Below the pieces are notes generated by a model, which saw only the letters and a program-made list of their open reading frames with translations, had not been told where the DNA came from and ran no database searches. A DNA stretch of 64,000 nucleotides from NCBI GenBank assembly GCA_020091685.1, contig CM034603.1, positions 22,376,595 through 22,440,594 of the forward strand, read 5' to 3'. Below, in pieces: positions 11,701-25,900 of the stretch. Source of the DNA: Lutjanus erythropterus. Lineage: Eukaryota > Chordata > Actinopteri > Lutjaniformes > Lutjanidae. Each line of letters starts with the position of its first letter. The first letter of the stretch is position 1. The translations under genes were made by a program, and so were the position numbers.

Positions 11701-14700
11701 AAAGACACTAAGCGACCACAAAGAGATGCAAAATGATCACAATGGCACAAAATAACTACAAAGAGACAAAACAACGACAGATACACAAAATTACTAGAAA
11801 AAGAAACTTGACCAAAAATAGACACAAAATGATTATATAAAGGAGCAAAATCACTACAAAGCCACAGAAGGATACATAGCAACTACAAAGAAGCACTAAA
11901 TTACCACCAAAAGGTGTAAAATGACTACAAAAAGATGCAAAGCAACAACAAAAAGAGGCAAAATAACTGTCATTACAGCTTGCTCCTCTGCAGGAGGAAG
12001 GATATGTCTGTTCCCAGGAGCCAATTTATCCAAGCTGTCTGCCTCAAAGGCCACTTCAACCTGAAAGTTACTTTAGCTTGGAGCTACAGCAACTCTTGCT
12101 GAAGGCTTTACTCTGAAATCCTGGGATCACTGCTTCACCTCACAGAGCTCTGCTAAGTGTTTACTGTGTCTTTGCTCTGTTCAGTCATTGTTTGTGAGGA
12201 TTATTGCTCTCTTCTGTCTGCGCCTGGTTGTCTAGGTGTCTTGCTGTCTGCTAGTTAACCTAACTTTTCTCTTATGCAGCTACAGCTACTTAATTGTGAT
12301 GCTTTCACAAGCCGCCCTGCTTTGTGGCACAACATGACTGATTGTTGTTGTTGTTAAGTGTCATTTCCCATTAAGCCAGACTCAGGCTTGGGTCTTTAAA
12401 GGCTTATGTTGTATATTGGTGTTTGGAAAGTAAAGATTAGTGCTCAATACTTTTTTCACACCTATAGAATAGATAGCCCACACATTTCTATTCAACCAGA
12501 CATAGAATAAAATAGTTATTCTACTCATGGCAGTGAGCTTTTTTCACAGCTTTCTATAGTGTATTATTCTTTATATCATAATTACTTTACAGCTCCTGTT
12601 CTGCACGTTTGAAGTTTATCTTATCATTTATCAACACTACATAACGTTTCAGAAGGAGAGAGTGTCTGGTTAATATGCTGATGTTAAGAATAACTTGTCT
12701 GTTACCAGTTTATTAGATACACTTAGCTAAAACACATGCAGTCTAATATAACAGTCAGGTAATAAATCTGACCCTCATAAAGTTCATATGTGGTTAGAAT
12801 AATTTGCCTGTCCCATTTACATCAATCAGGGTAGGTGAGATACATGCTGAATGGGCCTTTTGGGTGCAGGCCCAGGGACCAAAAGGGTCACAGAATGACA
12901 CAAAATGACAGAGACACAGAATGACTACAAAATTACTACAAAGAGGTGCAAAAAGATTACAAAGAGGCACAAAATAACTTCAAAGAGAACAATAGTGATC
13001 ACAAAAGACACAATATTACCACAGAGGCCCAAAACGACTATATAAAGTATCAAGTATCACCATGAGAGACACAAAATTACTACAAAAAGACACAAAGTGA
13101 CTACAAAGACATGCAAAATGGTCACAAATAGGCATAAAATGACTATAAAAAGGAGCAAAACTACAGAAAGATCGATAACAACTACAAAGAGACGCTGACT
13201 GACCTCAAAAAGTGGCAAAATGACTACAAAAAGACGTAAAGCTACTACAAGAAGAGGCAAAACAACCATAAAGTCTGTGTGTCTTGCTCCTGTGTAGGAG
13301 AGATGATGAGTTCTTTTATACGTCTGTGCCCAGGAGCCCATTGTCTCATAATCTGTCCATGACTATTAGAAAGTCTCAGTCTAATGACATGCAATTCAAT
13401 AGCACCACAAACTGCAGCCCCCAGAATGACCATAAAGTTAAATGAACTCATCTGTAAAAAAGTTTAATCAAGAACTGAACATTATAACCTTCATGAAGGG
13501 AGGATTTATTGCAGGATGTATTAGCAGGGTGAACCCTACCTGATAATCAGGAAACTGAGTATATATTCCCTGCATTGTCTAATAAGCTGTGCTGAACTGA
13601 TTTCTGCAGCTCTGTGTGTTTTGGGGCAATTTGCCTTTATTTTGATAGTTCAGATAGACAGGAAACATGGACATAGAGGAGGAAGGAAACATGCAACGTG
13701 ATTGTTTTATAACAAAGCTAAAACTATGATGGTGTTTGGATGTCGGTCTGGGCAGTTATCTTGTGTGATGTTTTCACAGGTGATTGTCTTTTCCAGTGTG
13801 ATAACAGAAAAGGCTGAGCATGCTAACAGCTCTGAGGCAGTTACTCTACTCTACTCTACAGTTACTCTGTCTACTCTAGTTAATGTTTTTAAAATTGGAC
13901 TAACTGTGGTTTTTTTTATATCTGACAGTTTCCAAAACTAGACATTTTGATTCTGGTTGAAACCTCATCATCACTCAGTCCTGCCATCAAAGGTCAAATG
14001 CTAAATGCTCCAGTCGATAAGTCCCTGAGAATCATGATCAACACTGACATGTGAGTGACGGTGCTCTTGTTTGGTCCTGACTTTATTTTCTGGTATGGTG
14101 ATCTTTGCCTTCCAGATAAAAACTCAAAGGGAGGAACAAGAGGGGGGGAATGGCTCCAGTGGTTTACGTTTTGAGATGAAACGACCTTGTCAAAAGCCAG
14201 ATACGCTCTTAACTGAGAATTCATGACCAGCTCTCCATCAGGGCTGAGACCCTGCGGTGTGAGAGATGCATCAAATCATATGCAGCACCCACCCACAGGA
14301 AAACAAGCAACCCACTACATTTGGTACTTTCAACACATTAAAAATTTAGTTTTTTTCTTAGATTCTGCACAAATTATGCAGCTCAGGGTGAATTTCATCC
14401 TCAGTGAATGAAATGTGGTTCCACCTCTGCGAGATAAAAAATCCCACTCTGTTACATGTAGCGAACGCTTCAGGCTGTTTTTTTCTGACAGTACTGGCTG
14501 CAATGGTGGAAGTGGTTTTACTTAAACTTGCAGTGTGGGACTTTTACATACAAACAAACATCTGTTACATTCAAGGCCTGGCCAAACAAGTTCAAACGAT
14601 GCTTATCAAGGCGGTCACCGCACTGTATCTTGCAGTGCACTGGAGTTTGATGTGTTTTGTCAACCAGCAATAATTGGTTTGCAAGAGCTGAGGGGGAGCA

Positions 14701-16958
14701 GCAGTGGTGACAGAGTAGACTACAGCAGGGCAGAGCCTATTACAGAAAACTGTAGGCATGTTATAAACACATGAACAGGGTCTTGTGTAATTACCCTCAC
14801 TGCCAGAAGGGGGAGACAAAAGTTTAAGTAAAAGTACCAATGCAGCAATATAAAAAATGTGCATTACAATTAAAAGTCACACATGGTTACTTATGCAAGT
14901 ATTATCAGCAAAATGTACTTAAAGGGATGGTTTGGATTATTTGAAGTGAGGTTGTATGGGGCATTATTGAAGGAAAGTGTATTACCTACAGTGGATCACT
15001 ACAGGGTCAGCAGCAAAAAATATTTTAACCATCTAAAAAATCAATATAAGTATAAGTTTACACTCTATTTAGAATATATTCACTGCTTTGGAATACAAGA
15101 GTTGTTGCCTCTGATATGAAATAGAAGAATAAAGCTGCATAAAATGGAAATACAAAAGTGAAGTACAAACACATTGAATCTGAATGTAATTACAGTAATC
15201 GACTGGCTGGCTGTGCTGTCTATACATGCAGACGTATGGAGTCCAGACAGGAAGCTGATGACGTACAGACGGATTACAGTTGAGAGAACAAATTGCACTT
15301 TCTGTGTTGCCAGGCAACAGTACAGTAACATTTTACCAACGCTCACCAGTGAGCCACACCTGACGGCATTTTATCTCACTGGCAGATCAAACGTTTAACT
15401 CTGATGTCGGTGTGATTTTAGTATTACAGTCATTTTTTGTGTCGTGTTGTTGTGCGTTTGTGCATAAACCTGGGGAGGTGCACTCAGTAATCCCACTGTG
15501 GGATTATTCATCCTCTGTTAAATCACTGTCTCTCTTTCCATAACAAACTCTCTCACTCGACATAAAAATAAACAGTGACGATGCTGGCGAACACACGGGA
15601 CATGACCTCAATGTGCTGTAAGAAGCTTAGACAACTAAGTGTTTTTCCACTGAGATGACAGAAAGTTACAGTAAATTTCTGCTTGGGTGTCTTTAAATTG
15701 CTTGCAAATTACAACTTTTTAAGTCTGCTGCCGCCTCGATCCTGAAATAATGGAGAGGAGTCTGGGATTTTATAATTACCCTATTTCTAGGTTTTCTTAT
15801 TTCACCATTTTAATTCTGCTTACAGCTGGGGTAGGCAGTTTATTGTTGGCATCATTTGGAAAACGTTCCATAATAACCTTGAAGCATAATGTAATTCAAA
15901 TGGTCTGACCGAAACCTCGACTACTTGTCCTCCTCTTTGCTCTGTTTTCAGGCTTATGATAGGAGTCTTTAGCCAATCACAGGTCTGTAAGATGGTTGAG
16001 TCACATTCCCAAAACATCAACCTGGGAATGAGACTTTAATCAACCATCTTTCTCCAGAATCACACATTTAATTCTTCACCTTATTTTAGTCTTTTCTCAC
16101 AAACTACTCATCTTGTTTTGTCCCTTGACTTTTTTTGTGAGCAGTATTTTTACAAGGTCACTTGGGTTTGGTCTGCCTCCAGTTCTAAGAGATGGATCCG
16201 TTGAACTTACACTGGTTTGCTTTTATGCTACCTAGTTTCAAAATAAAAACTTCCATTTCAGGGGTTACAACTATAGACCGTGTAGAAAACAACATGAGTG
16301 CTCCCCAAAAAGAGAGGCAAAGCATTTTGATCACCCCCTGGTGGCAGGCTGCAGTAAAGATCATAAATTCTGCCTCCCCAATGCTAATAGGTGGGAGATG
16401 AGCCAAAACTAAAACATCAAAGTACACATCAAATTAATTTTGCCCAAAGATTGTTTCTGACATTTTAGTTTGCTCTTATCATGTCGATGTTTGTTCAGCT
16501 GTTCACTTGTCAGTTTGGTTTTAATTACTTATTTGATGATATTAAAACAGGGTTTCATGCCATCATTGACAGCTGAGCTCTGCTTCTGATAGAGTCAGAC
16601 AGCTGTGTGGGCAAGGTGGCAGTGGTTGTATCCAAAATATTTCAGCTTCATTTTTGTACAGTGAGAGGAAGAAGAGAAGCATCACCCATCTTTTATTCAT
16701 GTCAGTGGTCAGAACCCTTTCATTTCTTAACAAGCCTTTTGTTGTGAAACATTTACAGGAACGTCTTGTGGTAAATTTGCCACTTATAACTCTCGCTCTA
16801 ATTCACAGACTGTTCATGGACCGTTCCACTCGGGAGTGGCTAAGTCATGTGTGACACCTAGTGGTAAAATTCAGAATTGCCGGTCTAGTCTGGCATTCGT
16901 CTTAATATCAGTTTGAAAATCTTTACTTCAACCCAACTCTTAAATTCACCCAAAAAGC

Positions 16959-16994
<36 letters not shown>

Positions 16995-19900
16995 GGTGAG
17001 CCACGTGTGGAGGAGGATTGTTGTTAATGATGTAGCCTATCGACATGATTGAAACCAAGGTGGTAACGAATTACATCGGCATTGGCACTTACAAGCTTTT
17101 ACAAAGTAACGTAGGTACGTATTAAACAGAAGACTCTCTCTGTTTCCCTGCAGAGCGTGTGCGATTGTCAGTAGACCCTCCTTGCCATAGCAGTTTTGAA
17201 GTGTCAGAAATCCTGATTAAGGGGCATCCCTAAAGACAAGCATGGTGAGAAATGCATGAAGGTGCAAATGGGACAAACTGTGTGGTCTCACATGCTGTGT
17301 TAATGAATGTCCTCAACCAAAAGAGGAACGTGATATAATCCTTCTGAAATTGTATTTTAAGGCAAAAATATCCAATATTGTTCTCTTTACGACTATTTGT
17401 TATCCCTTGTTTTTTGCTACTAAATTCACTATAATACTTTTTATCTTGAATTTCACAATGTTACATAAATCACTGAACTCCAAACGGCTCCTATATTTCA
17501 TCACTCCACTGCTCAATATAAAATTTTCCAATCGATGGATTTCAACCCTCGTCTCATTTTTGTCTCTGTCTCTGAGGTGCTGCCTTCACTGACAACCAGA
17601 CAGTCCAACAGTTGCTGCAGGTTAAAATGAAGCACCCTTTTTTGTCAATACGCCGGTTTTCTTTTGTGTCTGCAGTTCAATCAATAGTTGATCATGAGAG
17701 AAGCAGTCTTGTAACTTGAGGATGAGCTCACTGTACAGAGAAAGTACTTGAATAACAGCCACTGTCAGAGTGGCCTTGCACATGTATTAAATCATCTGTG
17801 ACTTTTATTTACCTTTGCTGCCGACAAAGGAACTGCCATAGTGACAGTTTTCATATTTTCATGATAGAGAGGAGTGAAGAAGTCCAGCAGAAGCCCTTAG
17901 TGAACTAATACATCACAGAGCCTGGTGTGCCATTTTTTTCTACCTCTGTAATGAATTAAATTCCATTTCCCAAAACAAAACCTGTTACTTAAACATAGGA
18001 TGCCATTGTGGCTCAGTTGGTAGAGTGTACAGCCCATGTAATGAGGCTGCAGGATGTGTGTGTGTTAGTAGGATCAGTTCATCATTCCAGATTCATTCTT
18101 GAAACCACTACGTATTATGAAAAAGTATTATCATCAATTTTGTGTCTGTTAATCGTCTAATTGTTTCCTAGTCATCAGTTGTGTCTCTCAGTGCTGTTTT
18201 TGAAAGCGGCGATGGCTTCATGGACGTAAAAAACATCAATCAGTAAATCCTCCCTGGACAGATGAAAGGCTAAAAATCACCAGTTCGTCAGGCCGAGTCG
18301 ATGAACACATTAAGCCACATTAAATCTCCTTTTCAAGTTTGTTCTGCGTGGCGTCCAATCAGTATTTGTGACTCACTCAGTACTGAATGGCGTGTAGGAG
18401 AGTGATGTCCAGAAAACCAGCTATTTGAACACATGAATGTGTATATATACACCTTTGAACATGTGAAGCAGGGATATGACAGGTAGTTTGTGTTTTGATG
18501 TGAAATGTCAGACTCTAACTGTGCAATTAAAAAAAGAAGAGCTTCCTGACAGCCACAGGTATGTTGCTGAAGATTAATAATCAACAGCAGCAAAATGCAT
18601 CACTGTTCATAATTTCTGCAGTCGTCACGGGAGATGCGGATGCTGAAAACGAGGCCAGAAAGCTAAATATTTCTCACCTGTACCTGCCACGGTGCATTCA
18701 TAATGTGATTTAAGTCCCATTTAGAAAAAGCTATTAATGTTTCACTGGAAGGTGGACAGCAAATATTTACCTGCTGAGCAGATTATTCTGCTGCTATGAC
18801 CTTGGTTAAAAGCTGAATTATCTAATAATTTAAATTAATACAGCATTATTATTAATATCAAAGCCCATATGTCACAGATGTTTTCACTTCTGAGTCCTCA
18901 GGATGTGCACAGAATGGTGTGATTTCTTACTAAGTGGTGTTTTTTCATGAAGCTGGAGTCAAACCAGATTTCTCCAGATGAAATTTAGTTGTGCGTTGTG
19001 ATGAAAACCAGTACAGGAAATGGCCTGTCTGTAGGCTTATAAGCATTAACATGCAGGAGGTAGCAGGGCTAGTGGGCTAACAGCAGCAGTAGCCTTTCAA
19101 TACTTTAAATAACGCTTTCATTGTCATTAACCTTTGTCAACGACTATGTTTACATGCACAAAATATTCAGTTTTGCCCTTATTCTGAAAAAGACAATATA
19201 CCTACTAAGCTGTTTATATAGCTAATGAAAATTAATATTCCACTGATATTCCTGTGAATGCAGCAGTGCATACTCTGATGAACATAATGATGAAACAAAC
19301 AATACACAACAAAAACAGCTTCTCTCTTACATTCCTTCGTCTTCTTTTTGAAAAAGCTGATCAGAAACAGGCAAGAGGCAATGTGTTGCTGAAAAAAAAA
19401 CTCATTTGAGATGCATATTTCTTCTGTGCTGTGAACACGTCCAAAGCTCTTAAAACCCAAATAATATCAACATATCCCACGTCTTAATCAGAAAATGCTA
19501 CATTCAGAATAATGCCAAATTCAGAATATTCAAACAAAATATGCTGTTTACATCATCTGTATCAAATCTGCAATATTTTCATATTCAGAATATATAAGAA
19601 TATAATATAAGATTAGTGTGCATGTAAACATAGTTCTTGCAAACACAACAGCATAGCTTGGCTCAACACCCATATGAGTGTCATTTTATATCATTAAATT
19701 ATTTGGTGGCAATTTAATACATTTGATTTTTATAGGAAGTTGATGAATATCAGCAAATTATTTGCTAATTATTTTCCCAGTTGTGAAATTAATGATGTGG
19801 TCTATGAAATGGCACAAAGTTGTGAAAAAGCTTTAAAATGTTTGTCAAGCCTTATGATATTGACTTTTCTATCACATAAGACAAAGCAGCAAATCCTCAC

Positions 19901-22900
19901 ATTTTAGAAGATTAATCAACTAACAGTTTCAGTTGGAAGCATTGTTTTTTGGGTGTGCTGGGACCATTTGAGACACATGATTTTTGGGTTGTTTTCAAGC
20001 TGTGAATGCGTTCAGCTGAGGCTAATGAAGCATTGTGTTGAGGCAGAGCACTGAAGTTGTGCTTGCATGGGCTGACTGACTCATGCTTCTTAATCACTGG
20101 CTAATTCACCAGCTAACAATGACATCCAGTAAAATTTATGCAGGTGTACAGAGTGGTGGCCGTTATAACCCGACATTTTCCCAGTTGTTACGCTGACAGG
20201 CTCATGTCAACACAGTTTTCTACAACTGCTTCCTCCACTATCTTAACCTTTTCTTTATGTGCAAAATTTCTGATTTTGTTAATTTAAGATTTGATTGTCT
20301 GTGTTTGTTATGAGGGGATTCATTTTCCAGCAGAATCTGAATAGCTGCTTGAACTGCTTGAAAGCTCCCTCTAACAAATCTAACTATAATTGGTCATTTC
20401 CTTGACAAAAGTGTCTCTGACTGACATAAACCTTTTATATTTATGGTAGCATGCTAATGTTAGTATGTCACCTTGACATTTAAGAGGTACAATCAGCTGT
20501 CTAGTCAATAATTTTTTCTTGTCCAGGAGAAAATGTTTCGCCTCTTGCTGACACCAGATGAGAAGTCAGGGACCAGTCATTAGGAGTTTTCCTCCTGGGT
20601 CAGTGAATATCTGCAGAAAATGTCATAGGACTTTTATTATTTGTGGAGATAATTGACTGTGGACTAAAGCATTGAGCAGACTGGTGTTCCCTGGAGCTAC
20701 ACTGTTAGCCTGGCTGAAAATGTGTGATTATGATAATGAATGCTGTACACAGTGGACTTATCACCAGTGTGTATAGCCGGGTGCTGAATCCCATTGCATT
20801 AATACATCATTTTATTGGAATGCCGTCCTGCATATATTCTGAAAAGTCGCCCTTCACTCAAAATTCTGTTGTGCTCATTGTTCCTTCATTTGGACGTTTG
20901 ACCTTCACTGTGCAGAATGATATATGTGCAGAGTTTGACACTAGAAGGCTGTTTTCATATTTATGAGCTGAAGATGAAAAGTTTCTTTGTGCTCACATTA
21001 AATCTCAGTCTCATGCATGTATGAGCAGGAATTTGCTTAAAGGTCAGTGTGGAAAATTTACAGGGATATATTGGCAGAATATGGCAGACATTGACTATAA
21101 TATTAATAAGTATGTTTTCATCCATGTATAATAATCCATAAATAAGAACTGTTGTGTTTTTGTTATTTTAGAATTAACTGTCTATATCTACGGAGGCTGC
21201 AGGCTCACCCACCATGTTGCAACACCATCTTTCTGCAGTAACCCAGAACAGACAAACACTGGCTCTAGATATGGCCTTTGCATTTTTATATGTGAGCTTC
21301 ACAGCCACCATAGTTTCTTATATATACACTATTAAGGGTGTCATGATTCTCCAAATCCACTATTTGAATTAATGTTCAATTTTAAGGTCACATTTTGATT
21401 TTTCAATTTAAAGTCCTTTATTTTCTTTGCACTGACGGCTCTATTATTGTTAAAACTATCGAGTCTTGATTTATAAAGATCAACAGATCATTTATTTTGT
21501 GTCCTGACAACTGTCATTAACATTTTCAAATTCTTCTTTTATAAAAATAGTCCATATGTTCAAGCTGTGCTGTGTGGTCTTTGAAGTGTTGCGTTTTTCT
21601 TCAGACACGTTCAGAGCGCCACACGTAGGCGGGTGTATTTTGCTGACAGTTGTGCATTGAAAAACAATGACATCAAACTGATACATCTACACTGCTGGAA
21701 ACTTACAACAAGAAGAAGTCATGGCAGAGAGGAAGCTATGGTTCAAAGTGTGGCTTCATTTAATGAAGATTGGGGCAAATATCTTATGTTATAATGACAT
21801 TAGCACCACACAGGCAGGCTTAGCAGATTTTTTCCCTTTGACTAAGTAAACCTACATAGAAACTAATGCTGTGACACAAAACCTGTGTAAACCTTTTCAA
21901 GCCTCAATCAGTGAGGAAATAGACAAAGCATTGGATCAATAACATGTAAGGGATAATGTACAGGGAGCAGCAGGTCATTATAACAAAATAAACCCTGACA
22001 GGATGATGCAGGTCTTCACCAACCTGAATCAACCTGATCAATCAATCTCGCAATAATGACCCACTCACTGTACATTATATCGCTTACTATACAGTAAATT
22101 AGTAAAGTTTGATATTACTATTTATTTAATATTAATATTAATTTAAAATGCATTTTATTTGTTGAAAAATTATTTTATTGCTTCTCCAGTCTATGACGAG
22201 AGCAGTGTCCATAGCAACTTGCTGCAAATCAGAAATAACAGACCTTAGAATGCTGTAATAATAGGTATAATAATAACAATTGATAATTGCATAAACATCA
22301 ATATAAGCTTATCAATTCCCATGCCTAGATTGAGGGGATCTTTAACAATGAACAACTACCTCAGTCCTTTGTGGATAATTTAAGTAAGTACCTCACTTAC
22401 ATTAACTACAATATTATAGAGAAATGTCAAACTATATGGAATAATGTTAGTGTCTTGAACACTTGCATGCTGGACTGGAGTCACATTTGGCTGCTGGCTA
22501 AAGTCGACTTTTCTGCCCTGATGAACATGTTTATGTCTTCTCAGAAAATGTGTTTTCCTCTGAGAGTATTTGCAGTTGTAGAAAGATTTATCTGGTTTAC
22601 ACAATCCGTCAGTAAATTGCTGGAGCCGCTTCCAGTTCCAATATATGCTTAGACAGCCATGCCAGCTCTGTCTGGTACAGTGACTATAGATGTGCAATCT
22701 CTGTGAAAGCCATTTTAAGCACTCTTGACTGTATAATATTTCAGCTGCAGCCCTGCCTCTTTTATTTATTTCATTAGGCGCTTGGCACGAAAACATGTTA
22801 TATAGTCTATCAGTATTTTCTGAGCCTGAGAGCTGGTTTTTCAGTGACAGCATGGAGGGATTTGCCCTGTCTGAATTTGATAAGTGAACTCCATCTTCAG

Positions 22901-25900
22901 CTGTCTGCCTTTATGAAATAATAATCTGCAAGATCTTATTTTTGAAGGTATTATTTTGTTGGCTCAGACTGCTGCATGGTGTTCACTGCTGTCATATTGC
23001 TGCACTGATCACCTGTCAATCAAACAGTGTGGGTGGTTCTGTGACATCCTTATTCTTTGATTTCATGTTCAGCCAAACTGCAATCACTATGCAATATCCT
23101 CCATAACCACAAAGACTGCAGTAAAAACAGAGAAATTACTGGCGACATGTACTATTTCTTATAAAGCATACAAACATTTAATTTCTTGTTCCAATAATAA
23201 ATTTGGTCTGAGAAGCACACAATATTTTCATAGACCTTAGATCGCTGTAAGATGGGGCCCTCAGAGAGCATGTTGTACATTGACTTTTGGATTCTGGATC
23301 AATTTTGGATGAATTCAGCAATAAATGCAACAACAAAGAATTTTTAACTCACTGCTGCTCTGATTTACATCTTAGCTATCTTTTCTCCATAGTAACACCG
23401 ACTGAGCCACAAGGGCATTGTTGTATATAGAGCCGTGAAGTGACGGACGAGGTCTGATTTCAAAGACTGAAAGTTAAAAACAATTAAAACAGGTGGCCAT
23501 GACATAAACTTATTAGATAGAAGAGTCCAGTGCTCTTATGTTTAATAAAATTAAAGACTACGAGAAACATTCGAAATGTGAATCAACTGCGATCGACATT
23601 TGATTGTAGGTGATTTCTTTTAACTTCCACTAGGGGGCGCCATTGGATGATTACCTACAGTGTGACCAGTGTATTCTGTCTGTGTATTGGAGGGGGTGTC
23701 TCTTTTAACTGTTTTCAATAAAGGAGAATTAAAAAAAGATATCTGAAATGGGAATATCGAAGGGGTAAAAACACTTCCAGCAGCACCGGCAGCCTCTCCC
23801 ACTTCGCAGCTCTACATTCATATTCTTGGAGCGAAGAGTGGAAGCAGCACACTGACCTCAGGCAGCTGCTCTCCCCTCTCCAGGACGTCCCTCAGGTGAC
23901 GCCCTCTGTCGCTGTTAGACTGCAGCTCGGTACACAGCAGCTCACCCAGAGTGACACAACGCAGGCCGAATCTCTCCTCCATCCGCTCACACTGCACAGA
24001 TTTCCCTGAGGCTGGACCACCTGAGAGCACACACACACACACAAACGCACACAAAGATACGCAAGTCGGGATCAGTCCATAATCACTGAGAGAAAAATGC
24101 AAAGTGAGGCGAGGGTGAGGAGTGAAAAAGAAAATCATGAAAGAGGTAATAGGAAAATACAGGTGGGTGTGTGTGTGTGTCTGCACATCACAGATCTGAT
24201 TCATTGCCAGGGTTTGAAAGGCAGATTATCACAGATGATTATTATCCTCTCTCCGCTAACTGAATCTACCTGCCCACTACTTCATTTCAACACCAACTAC
24301 ATTTTCATGATAATACTTGCATTCTTTTACTTAAGTGACATGACACACAGTCAATGCATGACTATAACCTGAGTATTTTACAGAATGGTAACAGTAATTT
24401 TACTAAAGTAAAGGTTGTAAATACTTCCTCCACCCCTGACCCTAACCATAACAACTACATGCCAAACCTTGATTCCCTTCAGGAAAGACATTTTCCCCAT
24501 ATTTAACGTTCGGAGCATCTGCCTGTCTCTATGACGACCGGCTTTTCACTCAGTGTGGCAGTTCAGAACAACTGTACCGTGCACATAAAAACCAGGAACA
24601 TAGTTCGAGTGCACAGAACAGTACCTGAGAAGGGAAAAACCATCCTCGTGAGGGAGCATTTCTGCTGCACGTCCACAAATGTGGTCCCAGGTTCTCCCTC
24701 CATGGGTTTATTTTTAATTGGCTGAACTAATGTAATGGTGTCTTCACAGGTCTGAGTAAAAAAATCAATCAGCCAGCCTCAGCTTGTCCAGAAGGCTGCT
24801 GCCAGAGTCCTCAATAACACCAAGAAAGTAGAACACATTACACCAGTGCTTAAATCACTGCACTGGCTTTCTGTGTGTCAAAGGATAGAATTTAAAATCC
24901 TATTACTTGTCTATAAAGCACTAAACAGTCTCGAGCCTAAATTCATCTCTGATTTACTTGTACATTATGAAGCACCAAGACACCTCAGGTCATCTGGGGC
25001 AGATTTTTTCAAACTTCCTGAATATTCGAGGTCTGCTGAAACAATCAGCTCATTTAAATCAGGGCTTACAACATTATTGTTCACTGATATTGACTGAATT
25101 ACTGATTTGACTTCTTGTTGTAGTAATTTGTAATTATTTGTTTGCTTTGGCTTTTTGCTTTTATTCTCTTTTAAAAAAAATGTAATGATCCCCTTTTTAA
25201 AGCACTTTGAATTTCCTTGTGTCTGCATGATGCTGCATAAATAAACTTGCCTTGCCTACATGCTCACTATGGCTTAAGTCGCTCACAAGTCAAGTTGACT
25301 TTTGAGACTTTGGAGAATAGTGGCTGATGTCTCTCCTCCTGTCCTTGTATCTCAAGATAGCTTATGTTGTCACCCCCGTCGAAGCTTTGAATATTCGCAA
25401 ATAATTCACTGAAGTCACTGAAGCTTCCAAGCCCCAAAATTGGTATACAGAATAGCCCCACTAACCTAAACAACTTAACCCTAAAGCCATGACTTAAACC
25501 TCAAACAGGACTTTGACCAAAAAGTTCAAGTTCAAGAGCAGGCAGGTTGCATCCTTATAGACACAAAAACACAGGCAAAGCCAGAAGAGAAACGCACAGT
25601 TTTACTAGTCAGCCACTGTTTAGAAATTCAATTTTTCCTATTTTCCTTTAAAATATTCAAAACTATTTCAGTGGTCCCAGCAGTCGATCAGCTCCACTGC
25701 TGTGCTGTGTGAGGTGTGAAGGTGTTTTATTGCAGGTTAACTCTATTACATGGCTATGAAGCAGTGTGAAGCATCAGTAGGAAGCGGTGATTTATCATAA
25801 CCAGCCCTGAGCCCAGTAATAAAACTCAGGATATGCTTCACATTCATCAGTATTCTCCTCGAGTGTCCCTGCCCTCCGCCAGCATTCAGAAACAAACGTC

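Larger units (their letters stand above)
6307..23856 (-). other. AK5 large intron (17.5 kb)
   Basis: The largest intron in the window. Named repeats inside are listed separately. In 6320-7150, 9208-10430, 13600-14820, 16430-17990, 18070-19140, 19640-21330 and 21700-23850 I see only AT-rich intronic sequence without a recognisable gene, RNA or element. The overlapping open frames at 22371-22853 (157 codons on minus, 93 on plus) have no motif I know and no splice context. Confidence 0.7.

Noticed and set aside
11700-13262. Regular short repeats that could suggest a CRISPR array
   Set aside because: Units are contiguous and degenerate without unique spacers, and the DNA is vertebrate; it is a minisatellite.
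18004-18062. Possible tRNA gene (TGGCTCAGTTGGTAGAG)
   Set aside because: There is no B box, no acceptor stem and no cloverleaf; it fits the head of a truncated SINE.
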